Shown one piece after another: positions 56,363 through 64,000 of a DNA stretch of 64,000 nt. A program made the translations under genes and the position numbers. Each line of letters opens with the position of its first letter. Positions within the stretch are counted from its first letter, which is position 1. Origin of the DNA: Betaproteobacteria bacterium HGW-Betaproteobacteria-9 (GTDB taxonomy: Bacteria > Pseudomonadota > Gammaproteobacteria > Burkholderiales > Burkholderiaceae_C). Under the pieces are notes generated by a model, which did no database searches, was not told where the DNA came from, and saw only the letters and a program-made list of their open reading frames with translations. The stretch lies in the NCBI GenBank assembly GCA_002842215.1, contig PHCC01000014.1:1-64000 (forward strand), read 5' to 3'.

Positions 56363-56911
56363 CTATCCAGCCTTGCGGCACGCCGCTGGCAGATAGCGCC
56401 GATCCATCAGGTTTTTGGCCGTGGCAGGCAGGTCCGCGGTCTGCGTGCCCTCGGGCTCTTCCCCGTCCTGACAGACCCACGCCACCGCCGCAGCGACTTC
56501 AGAAAGTGTCACCGCGGGCCGCATGACCAGTTGGTACGGCGACTGGTCATGCGGCGCCTGCTTGCCCAACAAGGTGCTGGCCTTCAGGGAGATCACAAGC
56601 ACCCCACCGGACAACACCTGGATGCCGTCCACATAGCGCCCTTGCAGCCGTCGGGCCTCGGGCAGACCCGCTTGCGCATTGTTTGCAGGCATCACGCCCC
56701 AGCGCGCATAAAACTCGGCGACCGGCTTCTGAGCCGCCATACCGAGATCCAGCGCCTCGGCCACCCGCGCGCGGATGGTGTAATCCTTATAGGCGGGAAG
56801 GGCCACCGCGGCCAGGATACCGATGATGGACACCACCAGCATCAGTTCCACCAGCACGAATCCGGACATGCGCTCTTGCGCCACCGCGGTCTTGTCAAAG
56901 AATCCGTTCAT
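56363..56911 (-). CDS. Type IV pilin-like protein (pilin 2)
   Basis: 182 aa. Leader of 17 residues ending SG, then FVLVELMLVVSIIGILAAVALPAYKDYTIRARVAEAL, with Glu22 as mature Glu5. The C-terminus has VAWVCQDGEEPEG and YLPAACRKAG, the pilin disulfide region of type IVa pilins. GGGAGG lies five bases before the ATG at 56911. First gene of the four-gene cluster. The two pilins share the layout but are clearly different in sequence. Confidence 0.9.
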   Translation of the reverse strand: MNGFFDKTAVAQERMSGFVLVELMLVVSIIGILAAVALPAYKDYTIRARVAEALDLGMAAQKPVAEFYARWGVMPANNAQAGLPEARRLQGRYVDGIQVLSGGVLVISLKASTLLGKQAPHDQSPYQLVMRPAVTLSEVAAAVAWVCQDGEEPEGTQTADLPATAKNLMDRRYLPAACRKAG

Positions 56912-57116
56912 CGCCACCTCCCGAGTACATTCGTTTTACGCACTATAGCCGCTGAGTCCAGCAGGGCAGCCGGCCATCCAACGGCGGTGCCGCCGCTGAA
57001 GCCCACCCGGCTTCAGCGCCGAGACCGGATCGATGAACCCCTTGCCATCGCCGCGAACGACACCGTTCAGGACTGAGGCGCAGACGGCGGGCCCTGATTG
57101 CACAGGACAGAACACC

Positions 57117-57416
57117 ATGACCCCGCAGTACCTGATCTTCGACGCCAGCGACGATGGCGAAGGCACCGGCACCTGGGATGCGATGGCCAGCGTGCGCGCG
57201 GCCGATGTGCTCGCTGTGATGGCCGAAGCGCAGGCCGTGCTGGCCTGGGCTGACAAGCACAGCCCCGGGCCGCGCGGGCCGCTGGACGAAGGCGGCGCCT
57301 GGGACGCCGACGAGCAGGTGCAGTCCGATGGCGAATGGACCACGGTGACGCTGACGATCACCGGGCCCTGGGAGTGGGGCGAGACGCTGGTGGCTCAGTT
57401 TTCGGCGGGCGGTTGA
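57117..57416 (+). CDS. Conserved-looking 99-aa hypothetical protein
   Basis: 99 aa. MTPQYLIFDASDDGEGTGTWDAMASV is followed by a helical stretch (AADVLAVMAEAQAVLAWADKHSPGP) and a beta-rich end (WTTVTLTITGPWEWGETLV). It is acidic and cytosolic, with no membrane segment. I have the impression of a small family restricted to Burkholderiales, but no function. It stands alone between pilins and the crotonase gene. Confidence 0.65.
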   Translation: MTPQYLIFDASDDGEGTGTWDAMASVRAADVLAVMAEAQAVLAWADKHSPGPRGPLDEGGAWDADEQVQSDGEWTTVTLTITGPWEWGETLVAQFSAGG

Positions 57417-57440
57417 AGCGCGCTGCCAATCGGTAGCGGC

Positions 57441-58250
57441 TCAGCGCCCCTTGAACACCGCCGCCCGTTTCTCCCTGAACGAGGCCACACCCTCCTTCGC
57501 ATCCTCGCTGTTCGCCAACCGCTGCTGCACCGCGTCGAACTCGGCCATGGCAACCAGTGGGCCTTGTTCCACCGCCTTGAGTGCGTTAAGCCGCGTCGCC
57601 ACCACGGCCAGCGGGGCCTGCTGCGCGATGGCGTTGGCGATGCGCAAGGCTTCATCGAGTTCGGTGCCCGCTGGCACGACACGCTGCACAAAGTTCAGCC
57701 GCAGTGCCTCAGCGCTGTCGAAGGTGTCGCCAGTCAGCAGATGCAGCAGCGCGTTGCCCAGGCCGGCGCGTTCGGCCATGCGCAGCGTGGCGCCGCCGGT
57801 GGCCATGATGCCGCGCTGGACTTCCAGTTGCGAGAAGCGGCAATCGTCTGCAGCCACGACGATGTCGGCCGCCAGCATGAGCTCGATGCCCAGCGTGTAG
57901 GTGATGCCTTTGACCGCCACCACCATGGGCTTGGTGCGGCGGCGCCAGCCGGCATCGCCGAGGTTGAGCGGATCCACCAGGCCGTGGGGCACGGCGGTCT
58001 CACCGCGTTGCATGAGCGGCGCGAAGCTGGGCAGGTCGAGGCCGGCGGTGAAGTGATCGCCGTGCGCGTGCAGCACGCCCACACGCAGCGCGGGCTCATC
58101 GTCGAGCCGGGTGTAGGCCTCGGCGAGCGCGCGCAGCATGGCCGGGGTGAAGCCGTTGCGTTTGGCCGGGCGGTGAATGCCGATCAGCAGCAGCGAGCCG
58201 CGCACTTCGGTGCTGATGCGGCCTTGGTCGGGGGGTGTGGCGGTGTTCAT
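57441..58250 (-). CDS. Enoyl-CoA hydratase/isomerase family (crotonase) protein
   Basis: 269 aa. The oxyanion hole segments HGDHFTAGLDLPSF and ITYTLGIELMLAADIVVAADDCRF, and the helix GIMATGGATLRMAERAGLGNALLHLLTGD are crotonase features. The usual catalytic Glu position in the GIELMLAAD region and the altered TGGAT loop suggest a substrate other than simple crotonyl-CoA, so the exact reaction is open. Adjacent genes do not help. Confidence 0.87.
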   Translation of the reverse strand: MNTATPPDQGRISTEVRGSLLLIGIHRPAKRNGFTPAMLRALAEAYTRLDDEPALRVGVLHAHGDHFTAGLDLPSFAPLMQRGETAVPHGLVDPLNLGDAGWRRRTKPMVVAVKGITYTLGIELMLAADIVVAADDCRFSQLEVQRGIMATGGATLRMAERAGLGNALLHLLTGDTFDSAEALRLNFVQRVVPAGTELDEALRIANAIAQQAPLAVVATRLNALKAVEQGPLVAMAEFDAVQQRLANSEDAKEGVASFREKRAAVFKGR

Positions 58251-58318
58251 GGCGCGATGGTAGTGACCCGGTGCCCCGCCGCGCGGTCACCCAGGCGCCA
58301 CACGGCGCGCGCCCGTGC

Positions 58319-59578
58319 TCAGCGCACGCGCTGCACCTCCAGCGACGACACCGCCCCCGCCTGGTTGCCCCAGCTCTGGCGGATGAAGCTGGCCACCGCC
58401 GCGACCTCGGTGTCGTTCAGCAGGGTGCGGAACGGTGGCATGCCGTAGGGCTGCGGATGGCCGGCGGTGGCGGGTGCAAAGCCGCCGCTCAGGATCGCCT
58501 GAACCGGGTTCACGGGCGACGCCATCGTGACGGCGCGGTTGCCGGCCAGCGGGGGGTAGGCCCCGGCGGCGCCTTGCCCCTGGGCGCCGTGGCAGTCGAC
58601 ACAGTGCCGCTGATAAAGCTGTTCGCCCAGCACCTTTTGCGAGGCGTCGGCGGCTTCGAATTCGACCGCTGGCGCGGGCTGCGGCGGCACCGCCTGGAGG
58701 TAGACGGCCATCGCCCGCAGGTCTTCGGTGCGCAGGTGTTGTGTGCCGTGGAACACCACCTCTGCCATGGGGCCCATGACCGAGGCCCCGTCCACGCTGC
58801 CTTGCTGCAGCAGTGCAACGATGCGCTCTGTGGTCCACCCTTGCACGCCGGCCTGCTGCGGGTCGCTCAAGGCCGGCGCGAACCAGTGCCCCCCGGGCAG
58901 ATCGTCGGCGCCGAAGGTGGTGCTGGCACCGCCGAGCGGATCGCGCGTGCTGTGGCAGGCGGCGCAGTGGGCCGGCCCGTTGACGAGGTAGGCGCCCCGG
59001 TTCCATTCGGCGGACTGCGCGGGATCGGGCTGGAAGCGACCCGGCTCGAAGTGCATCAGCCGCCAGACGGCGAGCGCGGCCTGGGTGCTGTAGGGGAAAC
59101 GCAGGCTGTGCGGCCGGTTGGCCTGTCGCACCGCGGGCAGGCTGCGCAGGTAGGCGTGCAGATCGGCCACGTCGGCGTCCGGCATCTGCGTGGTGTGGGT
59201 GTAGGGGAAGGCGGGGTACAGCAGGTGGCCGTCGCGCGAGCGGCCTTCATGCAGGGCACGCTGAAAGGCTTCGGGTGACCAGCGGCCCAGGCCGGTTTCC
59301 GGGTCGGGCGTGAGGTTGCCGGCGACGATGGTGCCAAAGGGCGTGTCGATGCTGCGGCCACCGGCATAGGCTTCGCCGCCGCGTGCGGTGTGGCAGGCCA
59401 TGCAGTTGCCGGCACGCGCCAGGTAGGCCCCGCGCGCCACCTGCTCCGGCGCGGCAGGCGCCCACGTGGCGGCTTCGGGCAGGGCCTCACCGCGCAGTTC
59501 GAACCACACGGCCGCCGTCAGCACGCCGCAGGCCAGCAGCAGGACCGCCAGCGCGGTGCGCAAAGGGGTGAAGTTCAT
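58319..59578 (-). CDS. Triheme c-type cytochrome (alcohol/gluconate dehydrogenase subunit type)
   Basis: 419 aa. One N-terminal membrane/signal helix (9-26), then three haem-binding sites CMACH (59-63), CAACH (206-210) and CVDCH (327-331), the pattern of AdhB-like subunits that carry electrons from membrane-bound quinoprotein or flavoprotein dehydrogenases to the quinone or oxidase. No dehydrogenase gene is adjacent, so its partner is elsewhere. ATG overlaps the stop of the upstream diheme gene (ATGA). Confidence 0.88.
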   Translation of the reverse strand: MNFTPLRTALAVLLLACGVLTAAVWFELRGEALPEAATWAPAAPEQVARGAYLARAGNCMACHTARGGEAYAGGRSIDTPFGTIVAGNLTPDPETGLGRWSPEAFQRALHEGRSRDGHLLYPAFPYTHTTQMPDADVADLHAYLRSLPAVRQANRPHSLRFPYSTQAALAVWRLMHFEPGRFQPDPAQSAEWNRGAYLVNGPAHCAACHSTRDPLGGASTTFGADDLPGGHWFAPALSDPQQAGVQGWTTERIVALLQQGSVDGASVMGPMAEVVFHGTQHLRTEDLRAMAVYLQAVPPQPAPAVEFEAADASQKVLGEQLYQRHCVDCHGAQGQGAAGAYPPLAGNRAVTMASPVNPVQAILSGGFAPATAGHPQPYGMPPFRTLLNDTEVAAVASFIRQSWGNQAGAVSSLEVQRVR

Positions 59579-60303
59579 CGCGCACCCCCGCTGCGCTGGG
59601 GCGAAAGGCCGCATTTCAGCGGCAGGGGATCGCGGGTTGGCGGTGCCGGGTGCGCATCCGCCGGCACCGGCTGGGCCGCGAGCCAGCTGGACACGGCGGC
59701 CACATCGGCCGGTGCCAGGCGCTTTGCGACGTGGGCCATGCAATCGGGCGCAAAGGCCTGGCGCAAGCCGGTCTGCCAGGCACCGAGCTGGCCGACCAGG
59801 TAGTCGCGCGGCAGTCCCAGCAGGCCCGGCACGGCGGGGCTGACGCCGGTCAGTGCCGCACCGTGGCAGGCGGTGCAGGCGGGCAGTTCGCGCGTCGGGT
59901 CGCCGTGGCGCACCAGGGCTTCGCCCCGCGCCAGTTCGGCCGGCGGCGCGGAGGCTGGCTGCGGCGGCGGGTAAGGCAGATCCAGACCGGCGAAGTGGCC
60001 CGCGATGTCGCGCAGGTAGGGGTCGCTCAGGTGGTCGAGCAGGTAGCTCATGCCGGCGTTGTTGCGCCGGCCCTCGCGAAAGTGCAGCAACTGGTGGTAC
60101 AGGTAATCCGCCGGTTTACCGGCGATGCGCGGGAAGTAGCCGGCATTGGTGGCGCGGCCCTCCTGGCCGTGGCACAAGGTGCAGGCCTGCAGGCGCTGAG
60201 CCAGGGTATCGGGCACGGCGCGCAGCGGTTCGGCGGCGATCACGGCGCCGTGCCAAAGCAGTGCCGCGAGAACAAGGGAAACGGGGGTTCGAAGGAGGGG
60301 CAT
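59575..60303 (-). CDS. Diheme cytochrome c (c4-like)
   Basis: 242 aa. Signal peptide 1-24 (ending VIAAE), haem sites CTLCH (41-45) and CTACH (143-147), and distal Met-type segments (NAGMSYLLDHLSDPYLRDIAGHFAGL). The two-domain layout is that of cytochromes c4. It is upstream of, and overlapping, the triheme gene, so they likely form one electron-transfer chain in the periplasm. Confidence 0.88.
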   Translation of the reverse strand: MPLLRTPVSLVLAALLWHGAVIAAEPLRAVPDTLAQRLQACTLCHGQEGRATNAGYFPRIAGKPADYLYHQLLHFREGRRNNAGMSYLLDHLSDPYLRDIAGHFAGLDLPYPPPQPASAPPAELARGEALVRHGDPTRELPACTACHGAALTGVSPAVPGLLGLPRDYLVGQLGAWQTGLRQAFAPDCMAHVAKRLAPADVAAVSSWLAAQPVPADAHPAPPTRDPLPLKCGLSPQRSGGAR

Positions 60304-60363
60304 GGGCGCTTTGAAAATACCACAGCCATTCGGTCGGTACACTGATCAGACCACGTCATTTCC

Positions 60364-60603
60364 ATGCAGACCACCGCCTTGTCCATCGACCCAACCCACT
60401 GCCCGCTGTGTGGCGGCGACAACCGCTGCGCGATGGAGGTCGAAAAGGCCACGGGCGAACCCCAGCCGCCGTGCTGGTGTGTCACCGAAACCTTCACGCC
60501 CGACCTGCTGGCGCGCTTGCCCGCAGAGGCGCAGGGCCAGGCCTGCATCTGTGCACGCTGCCTCGCCCGCTTCAACGCCAACACCCAAGAAAGCGCCCCC
60601 TGA
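60364..60603 (+). CDS. Cysteine-rich CWC-domain protein
   Basis: 79 aa. CPLCGGDNRCAMEV, PPCWCVTETFTPDLLARLP and ACICARC form the cysteine-rich CWC family pattern, with eight Cys likely binding one or two metal ions. Cytosolic. Function unknown. It is divergent from the cytochrome genes and its stop overlaps the next ATG (TGATG at 60601-60605). Confidence 0.82.
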   Translation: MQTTALSIDPTHCPLCGGDNRCAMEVEKATGEPQPPCWCVTETFTPDLLARLPAEAQGQACICARCLARFNANTQESAP

Positions 60604-60827
60604 TGGCCTGGCTCGACCGCTTCCCCCTGGGTCTTCTGATCGCCGTCGCGCTCTGGCTGACGGTGGCGCCCATCGTTCCGGAGCCGCACCTGATCGAGAA
60701 GCTGCGCATGCTCAGCGAAGGCACGCTGGTTAAGCCCATCGACATCTTCGACCTGCTGCTGCACAGCGTGCCGCTGGTCCTGCTGGCGGTGCGCCTGTGG
60801 CGCAACGCCCGGCGCGGCCGAAACTGA
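60603..60827 (+). CDS. Small two-helix inner membrane protein
   Basis: 74 aa: hydrophobic segments at about 8-26 (LGLLIAVALWLTVAPIVP) and 49-64 (DLLLHSVPLVLLAVRLW), with a basic end RNARRGRN. It is coupled to the CWC gene by TGATG. Similar small proteins are sometimes labelled RND transporter in betaproteobacteria, which the size does not support. Function unknown. Confidence 0.72.
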   Translation: MAWLDRFPLGLLIAVALWLTVAPIVPEPHLIEKLRMLSEGTLVKPIDIFDLLLHSVPLVLLAVRLWRNARRGRN

Positions 60828-60850
60828 ACGACAACGCTCGCAAGAAGCGG

Positions 60851-60936
60851 CTCAGCACAGGGCACCGCCGGGCCGGCTTTGCCGGACGGCCAGTGCCGTC
60901 CCCTTGAGGGGATCGCGCGCAGCGCGGCGGGGATGG
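60851..60936 (-). repeat. GC-rich intergenic repeat, copy 4
   Basis: On the minus strand: CCCCGCCGCGCTGCGCGCGA, TCCCCTCAAGGGGA, CCGGCAAAGCCGG and GTGCTGAG, in the module order of the other copies. Without the adjacent MITE it would start right after the stop of the minus-strand gene at 61239, as copies 1-3 do. Confidence 0.65.
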
Positions 60937-60942
60937 TCACTA

Positions 60943-61239
60943 GGGCCTGTTCACACTATTTTTCCAAGATGCGTTGCGGATCAAAAAGGCCCTGCGCGTG
61001 TCGCCCATCCCATGTCGGGGCTGGCCGAGGGCGCGAAACGCAGCCGGGGTCGCCCCCCGGCAAGGCTTCGCAACGCCGCGCATGGCCTTTTTGGCCGCAA
61101 CCCGAAGGGAATGGGCTGAAAACAGCGCCACTCGTTGTTGCACTCCTAGTGCCAGACACCCAGTCTGGCCGTCGTCCCGCGCCTAGATTGGCGCTGTTTT
61201 CAGCCCATTCGCACTTGAAAAAATAGTGTGAACAGGCCC
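60943..61239. mobile_element. 297-bp MITE with IS630/Tc1-like ends
   Basis: The ends are 26-bp terminal inverted repeats starting GGGCCTGTTCACACTATTTT, matching at 25 of 26 positions (60943-60968 and 61214-61239). The element is bounded by TA on both sides (60941-60942, 61240-61241), the target-site duplication of IS630/Tc1-type transposases. Inside is a perfect 20-bp inverted repeat, AATGGGCTGAAAACAGCGCC (61110-61129) with its complement (61190-61209), and shorter ones (AAAAAGGCC/GGCCTTTTT). No ORF for a transposase, so it is non-autonomous. Confidence 0.88.
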
Positions 61240-61577
61240 TAATTCACGGCAAATGCCAGCACCAGGGCGCCCAGGGCCAGCAGGCCCAGCGCGCCGATGA
61301 ACACGTTTTCGCCCCAGGCTTCGAAACGTGAACCGCCGTCGTGCACGCGCATCGAGGCGAACGAGAGCACCGCGCTGACGAGGAACACCAGCGCGTCCAC
61401 CGCCAGCAGCTTGTCAACCACCACCCGCCCGGCGCTGAAGGGGCTCAGCAGGCTGATGTAGAGCGCCGTCAGGCAGACCCCGATCATGGTGGCCGAGGTC
61501 GGCAGGATGTGGGCCGACAGCCCGCTGTGGCGCTGGCGCCCGTCCACGCAGGCCTCGGCGTGCGGCGCTGCCTTCAT
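61239..61577 (-). CDS. Three-helix inner membrane protein in the degP operon
   Basis: 112 aa. Hydrophobic segments at about 27-45, 54-73 and 91-110 after a polar N-terminus. The ATG overlaps the degP stop (ATGA at 61577-61574). The stop codon TAG is formed by the TA target of the MITE plus the first MITE base; before insertion the same frame would also have stopped (TAG TGA), so the product is unchanged. Function unknown; the degP link suggests envelope quality control. Confidence 0.72.
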   Translation of the reverse strand: MKAAPHAEACVDGRQRHSGLSAHILPTSATMIGVCLTALYISLLSPFSAGRVVVDKLLAVDALVFLVSAVLSFASMRVHDGGSRFEAWGENVFIGALGLLALGALVLAFAVN

Positions 61578-63079
61578 CCGAGGCGCACCGGCACGAAGAT
61601 GGTGTCACCGGCGCGCCGGATCAGCAGCGCCACCGACTTGGCCGACTTCGCCACCGCGGCCCGGACCTGGTCCACGCTCTGCACCGGCGTGCCGTTGACC
61701 GCCATCAGCAGGTCACCGGGCTGCACGCCGGCGAGCGCCGCCGGTCCGCCCACGTCCTCGACCACCAAGCCCGAGCTGACCCCGGCGCCGCGTTTTTCCT
61801 GCGGCTGCAGCGGGCGCAACGCCAGACCAAGCTTGCCCTGGCCCACGCCATCAGGGGCCTGGACCACCTGGGCTTTCTTGTCACTCGCGTCGCCCAGCTT
61901 CGCGGTCAGCGTCTCGGTCTGGCCCTGGCGCCAGACCTCCAGCGTCATCTGGCTGCCCGGGGCGGACTGGCCGATCAGCGCCGGCAGGTCGCCCGACGCC
62001 ACGATGCGCTGGCCGTTCGCCTGGCGGATCACGTCGCCCGGCTTCAACCCCGCCTTGTCGGCCGGGCCACCGGCTTCCACGCTGGAAACCAGCGCGCCTT
62101 CGGGCTTGTCGAGCTTGAACGAGTCAGCCAGGGTTTGGTTTACCTCCTGCACCGACACGCCCAGGCGCGCGTGGCTGGCCTTGCCGGTGGCCACGATCTG
62201 GTCTTTCACCTGGCTGGCGAGTTCGATGGGAATGGCGAACGACAGGCCCTGGTACCCGCCGGACTGGCTGTAGATCTGCGAATTGATGCCCACCACCTCG
62301 CCGCGGCTGTTGAACAGCGGCCCGCCCGAATTGCCCGGGTTGACCGCCACATCGGTCTGGATGAAGGGCACAAAGCTGTCGTCGGGCAGCGAGCGGCCCT
62401 TGGCACTGACCACGCCGGCGCTCACGCTGTTCTCGAAGCCGAAGGGTGAGCCGATGGCCAGCACCCACTCGCCCACCTTGAGGTCGCGCGCGCTGCCCAG
62501 CGGCACGGTGGGCAGGTCCCTGGTGTCGATCTTCAGCACGGCCACGTCGGTCTTCGGGTCCGAGCCCAGCACCTTGGCCTTGAACTCGCGCCGGTCGGTG
62601 AGCTTGACGATCACCTCGCTGGCGTCGCGCACGACGTGGGCGTTGGTGAGGATCAGGCCGTCGGCGCTGACGACGAAACCCGAGCCCTGGCCACGCACCG
62701 GGGTGTCGCGTTGGTCGGGTGCGCCGCCGCCCTGGCCCTGGAAGCGGCGGAAGAATTCAAAGAACGGATCGTTCGGGTCGATGCCGGGCGGCAGACCGCG
62801 CGCCGCAGCGGCCTCTTCGCCCTCGGCGGAGGCGTGGCGCACGCCGCTGACACTGATGTTGACCACGGCCGGTCCGTAGCGTTCGGTGATGCGCGAAAAA
62901 TCGGGCGCGCCCTGCAGGCTGATCGGCGGGGCGGCACTGCTGCCGGTCACCGTGTCGCTGACAGGCGCCTCGGCCCGCGCGGGGCCACCGGCCATGTAGG
63001 TGGCGCCGGCACCACCCAGCAGACCGGCGGTGAGCAGGGTCAGCACGAGGCGGGCGGGGGTGAGGTTTCGGGTTTTCAT
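61574..63079 (-). CDS. degP: Periplasmic serine protease DegP/HtrA (Do)
   Basis: 501 aa. Signal/TM segment 10-30, protease domain with His148 (TNAHVV), Asp178 (KTDVAVLKI) and Ser251 (GNSGGP), a Gly-rich LA loop around 110-130, and two PDZ domains (about 290-375 and 405-495). It degrades misfolded envelope proteins. It may pair with the sensor kinase partly seen at 63840, an arrangement seen near htrA-type genes, but that is inference. Confidence 0.95.
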   Translation of the reverse strand: MKTRNLTPARLVLTLLTAGLLGGAGATYMAGGPARAEAPVSDTVTGSSAAPPISLQGAPDFSRITERYGPAVVNISVSGVRHASAEGEEAAAARGLPPGIDPNDPFFEFFRRFQGQGGGAPDQRDTPVRGQGSGFVVSADGLILTNAHVVRDASEVIVKLTDRREFKAKVLGSDPKTDVAVLKIDTRDLPTVPLGSARDLKVGEWVLAIGSPFGFENSVSAGVVSAKGRSLPDDSFVPFIQTDVAVNPGNSGGPLFNSRGEVVGINSQIYSQSGGYQGLSFAIPIELASQVKDQIVATGKASHARLGVSVQEVNQTLADSFKLDKPEGALVSSVEAGGPADKAGLKPGDVIRQANGQRIVASGDLPALIGQSAPGSQMTLEVWRQGQTETLTAKLGDASDKKAQVVQAPDGVGQGKLGLALRPLQPQEKRGAGVSSGLVVEDVGGPAALAGVQPGDLLMAVNGTPVQSVDQVRAAVAKSAKSVALLIRRAGDTIFVPVRLG

Positions 63080-63149
63080 GTGTGCTCCTTGTCAAGCCAT
63101 GGGTTGGACATGGGTTCACTGTCGAAGCAAACACTTAGACCGGGCTTAA

Positions 63150-63790
63150 GAATCACTGCTGGCAGGGGCTTGCTGGATGCGCCGCCAGTGAACGGCAGAT
63201 CTCGTTCTCGGCACCTCGCGAGCCAAGGCGTGCGCGGGCAGGTCGCAGCGCTTGGGCGAGGCGGTCGGTGCGATGCACCGACTCCCCTGCGATGCTCGCG
63301 GCCGTGGCCCGTCGCACAACTCGCTGCGTTCGCTGACGCTCTCTCCGCTCAGACAAGTGCGACGAGTCAGACAACGAAGCGCGCTGCGCGCGCGGCCACG
63401 GCCACTGCGCTTCTCGGCGCCTCACACGGCGCGCTGCGGCCTGCCCACGCACGCCTTGGCAACAGAGGTGTGGGTACGCCACCGGTGGAAAGCCACTTCG
63501 TTTCCTGGCTGCGGCAGGCGCTGTCCGGTGGGGGCGATTTCTGGGGCGGCTGTGACCGCCAGCCTGGGGCCGGGCGCGCAAGTGCGCGCTTCGTTTCTGA
63601 CTCGCGGCCATTGTCTGAGCGGAGAGAGCGCAGCGAACGCAGCGAGTTTGGCCGCGCCGGCCCCAGGCTGGTGGGCGCAGCGGAGTCGGCGCATCGCGCC
63701 GACCGCCCCAGTATGAGCCCCCGCAGGACAGCGCCTGCCGCAGCCGCGAGGTGCAGCGAACGCGAACCACAGCACGACCAGCGCTTCACC
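63150..63790. repeat. Complex long inverted repeat region, non-coding
   Basis: About 640 bp without a believable gene. Two copies of a unit of roughly 130 bp lie inverted at 63260-63393 and 63570-63709: both hold GGCGGTCGG[T/C]GCGATGC, AACTCGCTGCGTTCGCTG, CTCTCTCCGCTCAGACAA and CGAGTCAG. Flanking modules are inverted too (GCCAAGGCGTGCG near 63222 with CGCACGCCTTGGC near 63449; CTGCGGCAGGCGCTGTCC near 63510 with GGACAGCGCCTGCCGCAG near 63726). Long open frames cross it but are Arg/Ala-rich and low in information. Confidence 0.75.
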
Positions 63791-63839
63791 CCGAAAAAGC
63801 AAAAGGCAGGACCTTAAAACGCCGGCCCCCAAGCCCCAC

Positions 63840-64000
63840 TCACCCCATGGCTCCCGGGTGGAAAACCACCCGCACGCGCAGGCCCCCCAACGCGGGCGAG
63901 GCATCCAGATGCAGCGTGGCGCCGTGCAGATCGGTCACCGCCTTGACGATGGCCAGCCCCAGGCCACTGCCCGCCGAGGCAGCATCCGGCACACGGTAGA
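63840..64000 (-). CDS. Sensor histidine kinase, C-terminal fragment (cut by window edge)
   Basis: The last 52 codons of a minus-strand gene, ending VVFHPGAMG and TGA at 63842-63840. GSGLGLAIVKAVTDLHGATL is the G2 box of the HATPase_c domain of two-component kinases. The rest lies beyond the window. The style of the end resembles TctE/QseC-type kinases. It reads toward degP. Confidence 0.85.
   Translation of the reverse strand, partial: YRVPDAASAGSGLGLAIVKAVTDLHGATLHLDASPALGGLRVRVVFHPGAMG

Noticed and set aside
63153..63770. A 205-codon minus-strand frame between degP and the kinase gene
   Set aside because: It runs through the inverted repeat units and its product is Arg/Ala/Pro-rich with repeated fragments; the repeats explain the open frame.

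Overview
The window looks like a chromosomal segment of a high-GC betaproteobacterium of the Comamonadaceae, plausibly Hydrogenophaga-like. This rests on protein sequence feel and on gene neighbourhoods: tRNA-Tyr/Gly/Thr-tuf, trpEG...trpDC-ung, a 'Gcr site-specific recombinase' (SpecificRecomb) family gene, lptA-lptB-rpoN, and a GC-rich intergenic repeat that sits right after stop codons. No database search was possible, so genus is inference.

Layout. 1-515 (minus): tRNA-Tyr, tRNA-Gly, tRNA-Thr and the first codons of tuf. 573-7466 (minus): a tryptophan operon, trpE-trpG-ltaE-lysE-trpD-(49-aa membrane ORF)-trpC-ung, headed by a candidate trpL leader peptide with a Trp-Pro-Trp run. 7622-14528: a chalcone-isomerase-fold protein, gph-rpe (minus), then apaG, the Gcr family membrane protein, thiL, pgpA and pncC (plus). 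14535-18536: Tat-type nitroreductase with a divergent LysR regulator, a HEAT-type DNA alkylation repair protein and a stand-alone CZB zinc-binding protein. 18688-26366: mixed housekeeping and accessory genes, including a glutamate-synthase-like FMN protein, an IS91-type transposase remnant, an HxlR/NmrA divergent pair, and an overlapping rlmL-PIN-glutaredoxin trio. 26514-32843 (minus): argS, SPOR protein, dsbA, lptA, lptB, rpoN.

32882-44008 is a nitrogen-compound region: LysR, a PsiF-repeat protein, argP, ethanolamine ammonia-lyase (eutBC) with permease and a divergent AraC/EutR-type regulator, then a lysine module (LysE exporter, lysine 2-monooxygenase davB, aminovaleramide amidase davA). 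The eut genes would take up ethanolamine and split it to acetaldehyde and ammonia. The dav genes would start lysine breakdown through 5-aminovalerate.

44043-54243: an S1 serine protease broken at a poly-G tract, LysR, a DUF4189 lipoprotein, an HMG-CoA-lyase-like enzyme with a class III CoA-transferase, a sensor kinase plus an NtrC-like regulator that lacks the GAFTGA loop, and malate synthase G. 54297-56911 (minus): a compact four-gene cluster of two type IV pilins, a GspF-like platform protein and a single-pass membrane protein, with no ATPase or peptidase. 57117-64000: crotonase, two overlapping multiheme cytochromes c, small CWC and membrane proteins, a 297-bp MITE inserted exactly at a stop codon, a DegP/HtrA protease operon, about 600 bp of inverted repeats, and the C-terminus of a sensor kinase cut by the window edge.

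Most promising for follow-up: the trp leader, the GAFTGA-less regulator, the pilin/GspF module, the poly-G protease, and the MITE with its neighbouring repeat family.
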